Positions 10,290 to 22,171 of a stretch of 64,000 bases of DNA are shown one piece after another. Position numbers and translations under genes: made by a program. The stretch spans positions 24,326,956-24,390,955 of the forward strand of contig NC_051095.1 of the NCBI RefSeq assembly GCF_901709675.1, read 5' to 3'. This DNA comes from Syngnathus acus (taxonomy: Eukaryota; Chordata; Actinopteri; Syngnathiformes; Syngnathidae). The notes beneath the pieces were generated by a model, which was given only the letters and a program-made list of their open reading frames with translations, searched no databases and was not told the origin of the DNA. Within the stretch, counting starts at the first letter, position 1, and each line of letters starts with the position of its first letter.

Positions 10290-11372
10290 ATGTGTATGCT
10301 AATGAGTTTGGTGCCAGTCTAGCCGGCGCCAAGATGGCGCCAGTCGAGACGGCGCCATCTTGGCTGGCGCCATCTTGGATGGGGTATTGTTATGCTAATG
10401 TATATGCTAATGTATATGGTGCCAGCCGATGATTGGCTGGCGCCATTTTGGCTTGCTGGCGCCATCTTGGATGGGGACATGTATGGGGCCTGTATTATAG
10501 CAGCCGGAAGTTGGTGCACCTAATTTGACATTCAATAGTTAGTGGGGTCCGTTCAATAGTTTGAGTTTGCGGGGTCATAGTCGTCTCCGAGAGTCGAGTC
10601 ATTAAAGCGCCGTCACAATCATTAGCTATAGCAGAAATAGTTAGTGGGGTCCATTCAATAGTTTGAGTTTGCGTTTTACTATTCCGTGTTGCTTCTGTTG
10701 TGTTTTGTAAAAAATAAATATAATGGGTCATTCTAACCTCTCGTCAGCGGAGTCAGATTTCCTAACAAACATTGATGAAATAGATTTGCAACCGTTTTTG
10801 TGAAACAGTCACAAACCAAAGAAGTGATACATCTGAGCTAGATTTGTTGAGCATTAATTAAGCATTAATAAATTGAGATTTGCTATCAACCAATGCGTCT
10901 AGGGGTCAAGGGGGGAGAAAAGCCGGGCTTGTAGTCGTCTCTAGGAGTCGAGTCGTTAAAGAGCCAGCATTTATTGGCTCCGAGTCGTCTATGTGTAATT
11001 TTTATTGAAAAAAGGCATCTGAAGGAGATAGGCAAGGTGTTGGTGCACCTAATTTGACATACAATAGTTTGTGGGGTGGCCGTAGCTGTCTCCGATAGTT
11101 GAGTCATTAGAGAGCCAGGAGAGCCAGCATTTATAGGCTCCGAGTCGTCTATGTGTAATTTTTGTGTTTGTCATGTTCTCACGCTGCGCGAGTTTCCCCC
11201 AGATGGCGCCGCCTCGGCTGGCACCGTAAACATTAGCATATACATTAGCATAACAATACCCCATCCAAGATGGCGTCAGCAAAGATGGCGCCGTCTCGAC
11301 TGGCGCCATCTTGGCGCCGGCTAGACTGGCACCAAACTCATTAGCATATACATTTGCATAACAATAGACATC
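10271..11372. mobile_element. Unclassified element with long terminal inverted repeats
   Basis: The left end starts GATGTCTATTGTTATGCAAA and the right end is its inverse (TTTGCATAACAATAGACATC). The inverted match continues for roughly 165 bases with few differences. Each arm contains several AAGATGGCGCC / GGCGCCATCTTGG words. The middle holds short direct repeats built on GAGTCGAGTCATTAAAG and GGCTCCGAGTCGTCTATG. There is no transposase frame and no clear target duplication. It abuts the truncated Tc1 on the left and another repeat on the right. I cannot assign a superfamily. Confidence 0.65.
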
Positions 11373-11650
11373 GCGGCATGGAGTGGAGTTTGCATGTTCT
11401 CCCTGTGGCCGCGTGGGTTACATCCCAAAAACATGTTTGGTCGGCCGATTTAGCTCTCCAAATTGTCCCTAGGTGTGAGTGTGAGAGCGAATGGTTGTTT
11501 GTCTCTGTGTGCCCTGCCATTGGGTGGCCACCCAGTTTAGGGTGTCCCGCCTACCGTCCGATTACTGCTGGAATAGGCTTCAGCACGCCTGCGACCCCCG
11601 TGGGGACAAGCAATATAGAAAATGCCATCCTCGTGATGGAAAATACAAAA
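11373..11650. repeat. Dispersed teleost repeat (unclassified)
   Basis: The text from GCATGTTCTCCCTGTGGCCG through GGGTTACATCCCAAAAACAT, then GTGAGTGTGAGAGCGAATGG and GGAATAGGCTTCAGCACGCC, follows the order of a widespread fish repeat I know from many teleost loci. I do not know its class with certainty. No coding capacity is expected. Confidence 0.45.
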
Positions 11651-13202
11651 ACGTGACAGGTTTTTGTTTTGGTTTTGTAGACTGGATGGAAAGCCTTTGC
11701 AGAGCACGTACACGTGTACCTTGCTCGATTCTGCTGGCCAGAAAGACCATCTCCCCTTGAGCTGCCAGCTGATGAATGGATAAAGCTGGCAAGACAAACA
11801 AAAGAGGAGATTACGTTTTGCTGCGAATTGCCCTCCATGTTTTTTTTTTTTTGCCTATAGTATTCTTTCCTCCAGTTGTGCAAATTAAATTGAGCAGGTT
11901 TACAAATATGAACTAAAATGTCTTGTAAATTGATTGCAAAAGTAGCTACTTCCTCTTTCCGCAACATTCCTTATCGTCAGTGATGACCTGATGCAGAGAA
12001 CATGCTCAAAGGAATATCCTTGGGTGAAGAGTTTTCTTCATGTTGCATGGTGGTTGCATTGTGTTGCATCAGTTTTACGCTCAAATATGGCCATAGTAAT
12101 GTTGGCCAAGATAAAAACGTACATAATGGGGTCACAATATTTTTTAAAAGTATGATGACACAAAGCTCACATGTAAGCAATGTTGAAAAACTACAGTAAA
12201 TATGGAAGTGCACTGTAGGATTAAAATGGACCATCGCTTTCCTTTTCTACTACAAGCTGTCAACCTATCATGGAAATAATCTTGGGTATCCTAATGGACA
12301 TTGGGGTAAAGCTGGGGTGCATCCAGGACAGAATATTAAATGGAGCCAACTCGATATTTGGGGCTCATACGGCGTACAATTTAAATACAATGCGCTGCAA
12401 TATGAATGTCAATCTCAAGATTTCAAAACAGCTTCAGCAATAGCAAACAATAGAAACAGTGGTGTCACTTTCAGTCAACAGCAAGTGGCAAAGTGTTTTC
12501 ACCTCTGGAGATGAATAAAAACAGATGGATTTTGCCTGTTTAATTCTTATTACACAAACAAAACATTACAATCAGAACACTCAACCAGTTGAAGTGCACA
12601 GAACATATTACAGAGAATATTTTGGGGTTGACTTAACCCTTTAACAACTGTCTGGGAGTACAAACCCCAATTCCCGACCACAAGGACAAAGGTCTGATAT
12701 GTCGGAATTGTTGAGTATCTTGCCGCATTGTGTGACATGTCCTGCATCAGCATTCGGTTGGTTCTTTGGCATTGACCAATTCAGGATTTCACAGTGTACT
12801 GTACCCTCTGTTGGGGAGGTTAGAAACGACAATTCTGTATATATAAAAGCGAGCATCAATTGGATAAAAAAAGCCACTATTGATAATATAGTTGCAAGCA
12901 ATAAACATCACACTTACCCACTACCCACAATCCAAGGACGGGTTCTTTCTTCTTTTTATTTTCCCAATTCTGAGCAGAGACAAATGAACATGACTATAAC
13001 GCCTCGTCGACATGTCTTTGAAGGCTGCTTGTTCCACCTCCCCACCTGTGTCTTGGACTAAATCTGGACAGATGCACGTGGGGATTGGTAGGGACTCTGG
13101 TTGGTGACGGACTTCTAGTGTGACATCTTGCCCTGTCACAACACATGATATCTTGTATACAATATCTTGTATTCTGACGTAAACAACAAAAAAAGTAATG
13201 TA
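11651..13202. other. Intergenic, no gene seen
   Basis: Only short, mutually overlapping frames are present and none has a recognisable motif. A poly-T tract lies near 11839. A possible polyadenylation-type AATAAA lies near 12514. Confidence 0.5.
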
Positions 13203-14183
13203 CCGTAATTTTCGGACTATAAGTCGCACCGGAGTATAAGTCGCACCAGCCATAAAATGCCCAAAAATGTGAAAAAAAACATATATAAGTCGCTCCGGAG
13301 TATAAGTCGCATTTTGGGGGGCAATTTATTCGACAAAATCCAACACCAAGAACAGACATGAACGAGCAACAACAGGCTAAACGATACGGTATGCTAACGT
13401 GACAAACACAAACGAGGAGCTGAGAACGGGCCTGACGTAACATTCAGTTATTTAAAAAAAACGATTACATAAATAACACGTTTATATATAAAACCATCTG
13501 TGTCACTCCAATTCATTAAATCCATCGATCGTCCTTTGTCAACAATGCCGTGTGCCGCGCCGCAGTTCAAATTATTCCACAGGCCCATACAACGATATAT
13601 AAACTATATTTTAAATAACTATCACATAAACAACAATATTATCAAACCATTTGTGTCACTCCAAATCATTAAATCCATCGATCAAATTCTCGTCTTTTAT
13701 CGATCGTCCTTTGTCAACAATGCCGTGTGCTGCGCCGCAGTTCAAATTATTCCACAGGCCCATACAACGATATATAAATTATATTTTAAATAACTATCAC
13801 ATAAACAACAATATTATCAAACCATTTGTGTCACTCCAAATCATTAAATCCATCGATCAAATTTCTCGTCCTTTATGTCATCCTGGTGACAGAGGACATG
13901 TCCAGAGGATATGGCGCTTTAAAGTGTTAATTACTTTATTTGATTTTTTCTCTCTATTTTTCATGTTTTGAATATGTTCAAGATAAAGATATCAAAGCAT
14001 GTGAAGTGATCAACTATACTAAAAATAACATGTGAAGTGGTCAACTATACTTGTAAGTAAGTGATGTGTTAATGATCAAGTAAAAATTAGTGAAAAAAAA
14101 CATATATAAGTCGCTCCTGAGTATAAGTCGCCCCCCCACCCAAACTATGAAAAAAAACGCGACTTATAGTCCGAAAATTACGG
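13203..14183. mobile_element. Pogo/mariner-like MITE, copy 2 (981 bp)
   Basis: The same element as 7171-7968, with identical terminal repeats and TA on both sides (13201-13202, 14184-14185). It is longer because an internal segment of about 180 bp, containing TTTGTCAACAATGCCGTGTG and the following A/T-rich tract, is present twice in tandem (about 13520-13690 and 13700-13865). The duplication explains the length difference between the copies. Confidence 0.85.
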
Positions 14184-14185
14184 TA

Positions 14186-17100
14186 GTCTCAGGACATTAG
14201 TGTTACTGTGATTGCGGTCTGCTGCAACGAGTGACTGATTTTACATCTTAAAATAGTTTTGCAACTGTTCCAATTAATAGCACAGCACACCCCTCCCCGC
14301 TTCACATTATAATTTACCTTTATTCGCAAAAAAAGTTTTCTTCTTCTATACCCTGTGGAATGAAGATTTTTCATCCGTCTCCTATCATACACTGATCCAC
14401 TTCCATATACTGTACTTTTAATTTGTTTTAATGTCATTAAGAGAGAGTTCTCAGACAGTTGTTATATTTAGAAAACCTCAACATATTTGTACTATCTTAA
14501 TTTCACGTTATAGTTATATAGTTATAGTATAGTTTAAGTTGAAGATAGAAGTTGCTGCCTTAAACATGTGTATTTGAATATCTGGAGATTGGTTATTGTG
14601 AAAAACTGCTTGTGGCACAAATTCTCCCTTTGGATGCAATTTAATCATAGCAGAAGATGGAGTCACAATGAGCTGATGAAATGAAAAGTGTTATCCTGTG
14701 CGCCATTCTTCTAAGGCCTAGGTGATGCAATTGTAATTAGGTTAAGAACTTTCTGAGGGCAAACAAGATAACATTCCAGTACTTCCTGGGCTTTTGAAAC
14801 TTGGTGGCCAATCAAAATGGACATTGCAGGTGTTGACAACTTGGTCAAACTGCCACAAAACAGCTGCATTGACTGGGAAATCAACTAAAAGTTTACACAT
14901 GCAAAAAAGACATGCTATCCACAATGATCAGTGCTTCATGATACCCATACTTTTTGCTTGGCATTTTTCAAATTAAATATTTAGCGTGATTTTATACTCC
15001 AGCCTTGCCTACTGCCCTACCTTGTTTGGCTGCACAGCACCATGAAAAACACCCACGTATACACACATAGCAGAATGGTTCCAGAACACTAAGACCCAGC
15101 AGGAAGCATGCGGCATTGGCCTGTCACTCTGCTGGTCATCCCCGTCAGCCTGCCAACTGAGCCTTTTTCCCATTTCCGCTGTCTTTTTCACCACTGTCTT
15201 CCTGTCTCCCCAGTGTCTTGTCTAATAAGTTCTCTGTTTGCTCGTGCACGTTACCGTCTCCTGCGCACAGCTGTATAGACTCTGATTGTTCCGACTTTGA
15301 AGGTTAGGGACCCGAACTCTCTAACCTCCTCTCAGACTTTGACTTGAGGATGGTGATTTCTGTTTGTTTACCAGTGTGGTCTCTCAAGCCCTCATCTGTT
15401 TGTGTCACGTTTATAATTCTGGCCCATGCATGTACATTCTTTTTATGACGAGTTACCCTCTGACCTTAACCAGGGTCACAATTTACATGAGGCCACTACA
15501 TGGTGGCCATCGAAGACGCCTCAGTAAAGGTTACTGTCATTGTGTTGACCCAGTCCTGTCATCTTCTCTCACACGTGTATCGTCACCTCATTCTGTATCT
15601 TTGTTGTTTCTTCATCTCATTTTGTGCCCATCATTTCATCTCCCACGATGCAAGTCTGTCCACCCTTATTTCCAAAGCTCTCCTTGTATCCTGCTTGTAC
15701 ACTGTGCCACTCTTTTTTTGGTGTCCCTCCCTCTATATGGCTGAGCTGGCAAGAGGCCACCATTCCGGTTGGGCTTCACCGAAAATGCTTGGGGCACCAA
15801 ATCTTGTTTGGAAAGTCCTGCAGCCTCCTTGCAACACTGCTGCAAGTGCAGTGCACATCCTACGGACGGCTTCCGACCCTTCTCTGGTGGTGTACTCCCT
15901 GTATTCATCTCTCGATCTTCCCCCAGCGGCAAAAGTCCTCCAGCTGCCTTCTGACCATACACCGGCACCATAAATTCTGTGACCGGCATACGGTACAACC
16001 CTTCTCTAGTGCCGCAATTTTTTTTTCCTGTTTGCTCATCTGTCAGAGGGGAGGAGCTTTATGCCTTTTTATTAGGGGTGTAGCGGTATATCTACTAAAT
16101 CAATGTTTTCATGTGTCTGTCCTGCGATACAGCTACATCGATGAGTGTTGGACTTGTTTACATCAATGCTGGCCACATAATGAAACATAACAGGAACACA
16201 ACAAATTTCTGATGCATCTAGACATTTGTGCCAATGTAGTTTCTGCGAACAAATTGAATGACAGTAGTGCGATGTTACTTGCTATTTTTCCATTTAAAGA
16301 CACGAAGAACACACATTTTTTTATTTGATTTTTAGTTTTATGAACAAGGGTTTGGAAAAGAAATGCTTCCATTCAACAATCAATAGCTGCCTGTCAAAGC
16401 ATAACAACTGTGGACACTTGCATTCGGCAGTTTATTAAAACCCTTCACACATCTTCAGACATCTAAACAATTCATCAAAATTTCTCATTCAGTGTACCAA
16501 ACACCATTGACTGGAATGTGAGCACATTTCAGGCGGATTTTACAATGTATTTGACTCATTAAAACACAGGGGAAATTGATTTTTTTTGCATTGTCACAGC
16601 GGTTTTTGCTGCCACAAAACATGTAGACATCTAAACATTCTTTAGGGCTTCACTAATACTCACAAAGTTACAAATAAACTACCGCAAATGTGTCACGGCT
16701 CCGCTCTGCTCTTGCCGTGCTGGCCGGCTTATGCACTCCTGCAGACCAGCACAAGGGCATCCTCACAAGACTTTTATAATTTTATTTTTAAACACTTTTG
16801 TTAGGGTTGATAGATTATTTTGATTGTATGATTATGTTGGAATGTAGACTATAATGATTAACCAAGCTTTGTCCTGCTCTCACAACGCAGTAAAATAAAG
16901 TGGTTGCATCCTCTCCTTGATTGACCAGCTGCAGAGGAAGCAATCAAATTTGTTCTGTTTCCCTCAACGTCGTAAAACACCCCCTGGTCTGATTTGACCA
17001 GAGGCTGGGGGTTCACCAAACCTGTCCACTCTCACCCCCACCCTGTTTTCTCTCAATAAATACTCTGTGTGTGTGTGTGTACTTGTTTTTATAACCATGG

Positions 17101-17584
17101 GGGGTCCGAAGGCAGGGAGCCCACCAACAAAGTGGGGTCCAAAATCCTGGACCCCACTCGGGAAACCACTCTAAAACAGCTTGAGATGCTTGAACAACAT
17201 GCCTCATGCATTTTTTTCACTTGCCCCACATGGTAGGAATGTTCAGAAATGTGTGTGTGAGTGTGTGTGCTCAGTAGCGGCCCCCCGACTGTGGCAAGTG
17301 GTATTGCAAGTATACACACTACAGGAAGTGTGCATGATTTAACCAATCAGGGCACCTCGTGATCCAAGTTTTGAACCTTGCTAGCTTGTTAGGGTCATTA
17401 CTGCACGTTTTGAGTTTTAGCATGCATAAAGTACTTCATACATTTGTTTTTTGCGTTGAAACTTTTTGACTTTGTCAGGGACTTCCATTTAAACAAAATA
17501 TTTTTATTTTTTTACTAAATTATAAAGTGCTCTGGTGAAAAAAGTTACTTTTGTGGTATTCGGGTCATTTTTGTTCCTCCTGAT
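14186..17584. other. Intergenic, no gene seen
   Basis: The longest frames (15364-16190) overlap each other and lack recognisable domains. At about 16074 the motif TAGGGGTGTAGCGGTATATC resembles a hAT left terminus. A short GT repeat is near 17070. The C/T-rich text at 15.0-16.0 kb could be an eroded LTR element, but I cannot support that. Confidence 0.45.
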
Positions 17585-18222
17585 GTGCATGGAAGGACAG
17601 CTGCTGCAAACATCATCAAAATGACCCCAGGGGTCACGAGGTTTGCTGTGACAAGCGTAAGTGACATCAAGACGTGCTTTGATCTTTTTTTGCCATTGTC
17701 ACTAAAAAAAGTCATAATTGCTATGACAAACCTTGAGGGGAAAAACGTCTATGGCAACACGTGGAAAGACATTGATGAGACGTTCCTGGATGCCTACATT
17801 GGTGTTCTACTCCTTGCTGGAGTTTACAGATCCAGCAATGAGGCAACTGAGAGTCTCTGGGATAAATCAACGGGCAGAAATATTTTCCGGGCAACAATGT
17901 CTCTTGAGACCTTTCACATGATCTCAAGAGTCCTCAGATTTGACAATCGAGACACCAGAGCAAAATCTGACAAGCTTGCTCCCATCAGGGATGTTTGGGA
18001 GAGATGGGTGCAACTCCTTCCACTGATGTTCAACCCAGGGCCAGAGGTGACAGTGGATGAACGTTTTCTCCCTTTCCGAGGAAAATGCCCATTCCGGCAA
18101 TACATGCCCACCAAGCCAGGCAAATATGGCAGCCTGTGATGCTAAAACAAGCTATGCGTGGAACCTACAGATTTACACAGGCAAATCTGCAAGCGGCATC
18201 CCTGAAAAAAAACAAGGAAAAC
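17585..18222 (+). pseudogene. piggyBac-like transposase, interrupted by a LINE
   Basis: The N-terminal half of a piggyBac (DDE_Tnp_1_7) transposase. Recognisable blocks are LDAYIGVLLLAGVYRSSNEA, FHMISRVLRFDNR, and VDERFLPFRGKCPFRQYMP, which holds the first catalytic acidic residues. The first frame stops after KPGKYGSL at 18139. The protein resumes in another frame with KTSYAWNLQIYTGK, so there is a frameshift. It is then cut at 18222-18230 by the minus-strand LINE. Sequence past the LINE (from 19943) does not give a clear continuation, so most of the catalytic core is missing. Confidence 0.8.
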
Positions 18223-18230
18223 ATGTAGTC

Positions 18231-19942
18231 AAAGTCAAAGTCAGCTTTATCGTCAATCCTTCATATGTCAAGACACACAAAGAAACCGAAATTCCGTTTC
18301 CTCTATCCCACGGTGACGAGACATACAAGTAGACGACACAAAATAAAAAGATGAATAAATAATAAACCAACAACCCAATAAACCCAATAAATAAGAGGAG
18401 CAAAACCGAGCCAGTGCGCATACAGCAGACAGTAAGCATAGCGCAAAGAACAGGACGCTACGCAGGAAGGGGGAGCGAGTTCAGGATCCTAACGGCCTGG
18501 AGTACGAAGCTGTTGGAGAGCCTGGTGGTGCGGGAGCGCAGGCTCCTGTACCGCCTCCCAGAGGGCAGAAGATCAAACAAAGAGTGAGCGGGGTGACTCA
18601 CATCACTCACAATCTTGGTCGCCTTGCGGGTGAGATGGGAGGTGTAAATCAGAGGCGTAGCCAAGCCGGGGCGAGCCGGGGCGGCGCCCCGGGTAGGACT
18701 CCCTGCGCCCCGGTTGAAAAAAATCGAGCTTTTTCGATTCTTCATTTTCATGCCGTTTTTTTCTTTCGGTCTTGCGAGAATGTGCTTGCGCTATTCTATG
18801 TGCGCGATGTTATCCATTCACCGTTTGCCTCCCGGACCCGGATGTTATTTTAGCGATCAGCGAACGGCGTGGGTGATGTTCGATTTTTTTTCCTGTGGGC
18901 GCGCGCCCCTACTGGAAAAATTCCTGGCTACGCCACTGGTGTAAATGTCCTTCAAGGAGGGGAGAGAAGCACCAATAGTCTTACCAGCCGTTTTCACTAT
19001 GCGCTGCAGGGCCTTCAAGTCATAGTCAGTGCAGCTGCCACCCCAAACAGCAATACAGCTGGAGAGGACGCTCTCAATGGTGCCGCGGTAAAATGTAGTC
19101 ATGACGGCCGGAGGAGCGCCCGCTCGCCTGAGTTTCCGAAGGAAGTACAGGCGGCGCTGGGCCTTCTTCGCCAGTGATGCGGTGTTGGTGGACCAGGAGA
19201 GATCCTCATTGATGTGCACCCCCAGGAACCTGGTGCTGCTCACTCTCTCCACCACAGCACCGTCGATGGTCAGCGGCAGGTGTTGGGCGTGACCCTTCCG
19301 GAAGTCAACAACAATCTCCTTGGTCTTGTCGACGTTCAGCAGGAGGTTGTTGTCCCTGCACCACGTGGTCAGAAGGTCAACCTCCAGCCTGTATTGAGTC
19401 TCGTCTCCCTTGGTGATGAGACCCACCAGAGTCGTGTCGTCAGCAAACTTCACTATGCGGTTGTCGCTGTAGGTGGCAGTGCAGTCATGCGTCAGGAGGG
19501 TGAAGAGCAGCGGACTGAGCACGCAGCCCTGGGGGGCCCCTGTGCTCAGCGTGATGCTGGCGGAGATTTTGTCGCCAACACGTACCACCTGTGGCCTCTG
19601 ACAGAGGAAGTCCAGTAGCCAGTTGCAGAGGCAGGTACTGAGGCCCAGCTTGTCAAGCTTGCTGATGAGACGTTGTGGCACAATGGTGTTGAAGGCAGAA
19701 CAGAAGTCCACAAACAGCAACCTCACATACGAGTCCCTCCCCTCCAGGTGGGTGAGGGCCGAGTGGAGGGCAGAGCAGATGGCATCCTCAGAGGACCGTT
19801 TGGCTCGGTACGCAAACTGGAAGGGGTCAATGGTGGGGGGGAGAACGGATCGGATGTGCTCCATGACAAGCCGCTCAAAGCACTTCATGATGATGGGCGT
19901 AAGTGCCACGGGGCGGTAGTCATTGAAGCAGGACGGAGCAAA
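18231..19942 (-). mobile_element. L2-like LINE, 5'-truncated, minus strand
   Basis: The reverse transcriptase and 3' UTR of an L2-type LINE. The minus-strand frame (18857-19940) carries [36 protein letters not shown] and an intact [10 protein letters not shown] active site. The 3' tail, at the low-coordinate end, is a GACTTT repeat. The direct repeat ATGTAGTC at 18223-18230 and 19943-19950 is the likely target duplication. A hAT MITE (18650-18938) splits the C-terminal coding region. The endonuclease is absent, so this is a dead-on-arrival copy. The same family occurs at 61950-63837 and 61131-61388. Confidence 0.85.
18650..18938 (+). mobile_element. hAT MITE, 289 bp, copy 1
   Basis: Terminal repeats are CAGAGGCGTAGCC on the left and GGCTACGCCACTG on the right. 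The 8-bp TSD GTGTAAAT is exact (18642-18649 and 18939-18946). The GC-rich left part and the rest show no transposase motif. It sits inside the LINE copy. It reads as identical to the inverse of 50462-50750, which is also 289 bp. Confidence 0.9.
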
Positions 19943-19950
19943 ATGTAGTC

Positions 19951-21542
19951 CAAAATGACCCGAAACACCATAGATGGCAGCAGAAAACTGACATGCCAGC
20001 AAGGTTTTAAGAAAATAAAATACTATTTCCTGTAGATTTAAACCAGGTAATTATTATTTTAGTAACCATAGCAACTAAAATAATAGTGTAAATATAAAAT
20101 TCCTGCATTACAATTGCAATTTATCTATGTACATGTTATTTAATATTCATTACACTTTTTTGCTTTATAAAAATACGCTCATTCTTTTAGGCTTATTTTA
20201 AAAAATGTCTCGTGCATTTTTCATGTTCTAAACGTAAAAATAAAGGTATAAATAAATAGTAATTTAATCTTTACAATCAGTTTACATATTAGTTTAATCA
20301 GCAGGTATTGCATGTGTTAGCTTCATGCGGCTAAAACCGCCGGCTTAACGGCACTTCATAACGTGTGACGGCGCCAGGCTGAGACTGCTCCGTGACGAAG
20401 ACACGCTGCTCCTATCGAAACACAACATACACGGTGAGTAAATCAACTGCATGTAAATACTAAGTTCAAGAAACTGATGTAGAAATGCTTTTTGTCCAGA
20501 CCCCGAGGGGTTTATATGCAATGATTATGGCTTCGGATTCGGTATATTGTCACTCGGATGGCGTAACGTTTTCCCCTCAGAAAGTCCGGCTTTTTAATTT
20601 GTCATTCATCTTAGCTTGCAGTGGTTTTAAAAACTGTTGGATTGTGTCCACAATTTAGGGAGCGCGCTATCTGCGCCTCACGGCAAAAGCCATTGCCAAT
20701 CACCTGTTATCCAATTTACTCACTGCATGCTCGTTTGATTTCTCCAGATTTAGGAAAATGCCAAGACACTGAAGCAGAAATTAGACTTACACAGGTTGGT
20801 TGAGTTCAATCACAATTCTTGTTAAGAAAGCTCTGTTTTCAGGAAAGTACAATACAGCGCTGGGCCTTTCAAGAGCAGCAAGTCTCCATTCAGAAAAGGC
20901 AACATTCAAGGTTCTTTGGTCAGCTTATATTCATTTGCACATGCCAGTGTGGGCCGAGTTTGATGGGTGATGAGTCAGGGGGTGTGGCAAGTTCGCAGGA
21001 GATTCTGATTCCATGGGAGTGGGTGCTGGTTATGGGCGATTCGGTGTGTGTGGGGGCTGTTGTCTTCCATCCCGTCTTTCGGCCTTGGCGATCATCTTTG
21101 GCCGAGTCCTTGGCTGGCTCCCTCTGGCACCTGCTGGTTTTTATCTCCAAGTGACCTTCCTGTAAACATTCTCCTCCATTCTTGCACATACACTGTCTCA
21201 CCTCATTCTTTCATCATTCTTTCAATTTTGTCATTTTGTACGAAATTATGTGAGCTTTTTGGCTGTGACATCATTAATCTATTAATGTTCCCTGACTATG
21301 CAAAGTTTGTTCTCACCATTTACCATGTTTTTGTTTGTTTGTTCTTTTGATACTCCATGTACTTGCTTACGTCATCATATTCTTAGTTTAATCATGCTTC
21401 CAACCATATCTTTTCTTTGTTAGGCAAAATATTTCCCTCTGTCCAGAACGTTCAGTAGTAATCGAAAACTTGCGTCTAGCATTAGTCAAAACATAAGATA
21501 CAATCAAGTACTGAACATTTTTAGACGACTTTGGCAGTGTCC
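19951..21542. other. Intergenic or intronic stretch
   Basis: Mostly A/T-rich single-copy-looking DNA without a coding frame I can support. A more CpG-rich segment at about 20325-20433 is listed separately as a possible first exon. Confidence 0.4.
20325..20433 (+). promoter_or_regulatory. Possible promoter / untranslated first exon
   Basis: A local rise in CpG (GGCTAAAACCGCCGGCTTAA, ACGGCGCCAGG) leads to a consensus splice donor, ACG|GTGAGTA at 20434. The SET-domain exon at 31428 begins at a splice acceptor before its ATG, so an upstream untranslated exon is required. This is the best candidate I see, about 11 kb upstream with two LTR elements in between. It is a positional inference only. 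Confidence 0.25.
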
Positions 21543-21744
21543 TGTCACGTTCCTGCGTCACCTGGCTTCCAGCCAAGCCCTAATCGAGGAATTGCTAGCA
21601 CCTGCCACAGCTCGTTAGGTCCCCTACTTAACCTCTCGGAGTTCTGCCAGTGGTTGTCAGTTTGTCTCCTTACCCTGCCCGTGACACCACTGCCTTTTTG
21701 TCCCCGGACCGATCTTTGTAGCCAACCGCTTCCGTGAACTGATC

Positions 21745-22002
21745 GACCACGCTTCTGATCGCCGCCTACCCTGACCACTCGCTCGTCCTTCGACCACGCT
21801 TCTGATCGCCGCCTGCCCTGACCACTCGCTCGTCCTTCGACCACGCTTCTGATCGCCGCCTGCCCTGACCACTCGCTCGTCCTTCGACCACGCTTCTGAT
21901 CGCCGCCTGCCCTGACCACTCGCTCGTCCTTCGACCACGCTTCTGATCGCCGCCTGCCCTGACCACTCGCTCGTCCTTCGACCACGCTTCTGATCGCCGC
22001 CT
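21745..22002. repeat. 47-bp tandem array in the 5' LTR
   Basis: Head-to-tail units starting GACCACGCTTCTGATCGCCG recur every 47 bp, with six starts and the last unit partial. The matching array in the 3' LTR (about 23977-24284) has seven starts. Because 47 is not a multiple of three, a stop-free unit is read in rotating frames, so several long artificial antisense frames appear here. Confidence 0.9.
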
Positions 22003-22171
22003 GCTTCGACCACCTGCCCACCTGCCTCCGACTACGACTACGCGCTGTGCTCTGCTGCTCAGCCACGCCAGCCAGACCGCAGGTCCAGCATTCCACTTCC
22101 CCTTTCAATAAAGGATCGTGCTGCACTTGGTAGCCCTGTCTCTGTTCCCTGACAGAACGAACTGACCAAAA

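Noticed and set aside
11354-11967. Short frames in 11.35-11.97 kb as a gene
   Set aside because: The region overlaps a dispersed fish repeat, and the frames on both strands overlap each other without motifs.
15364-16190. Overlapping plus-strand frames up to 188 codons
   Set aside because: Three frames overlap with no domain, no codon pattern I can defend and no splice support.
18714-18944. A 76-residue frame that recurs at 50456-50686 and looks conserved
   Set aside because: Its conservation is explained by two identical copies of a non-coding hAT MITE. The frame ends run into the flanks.
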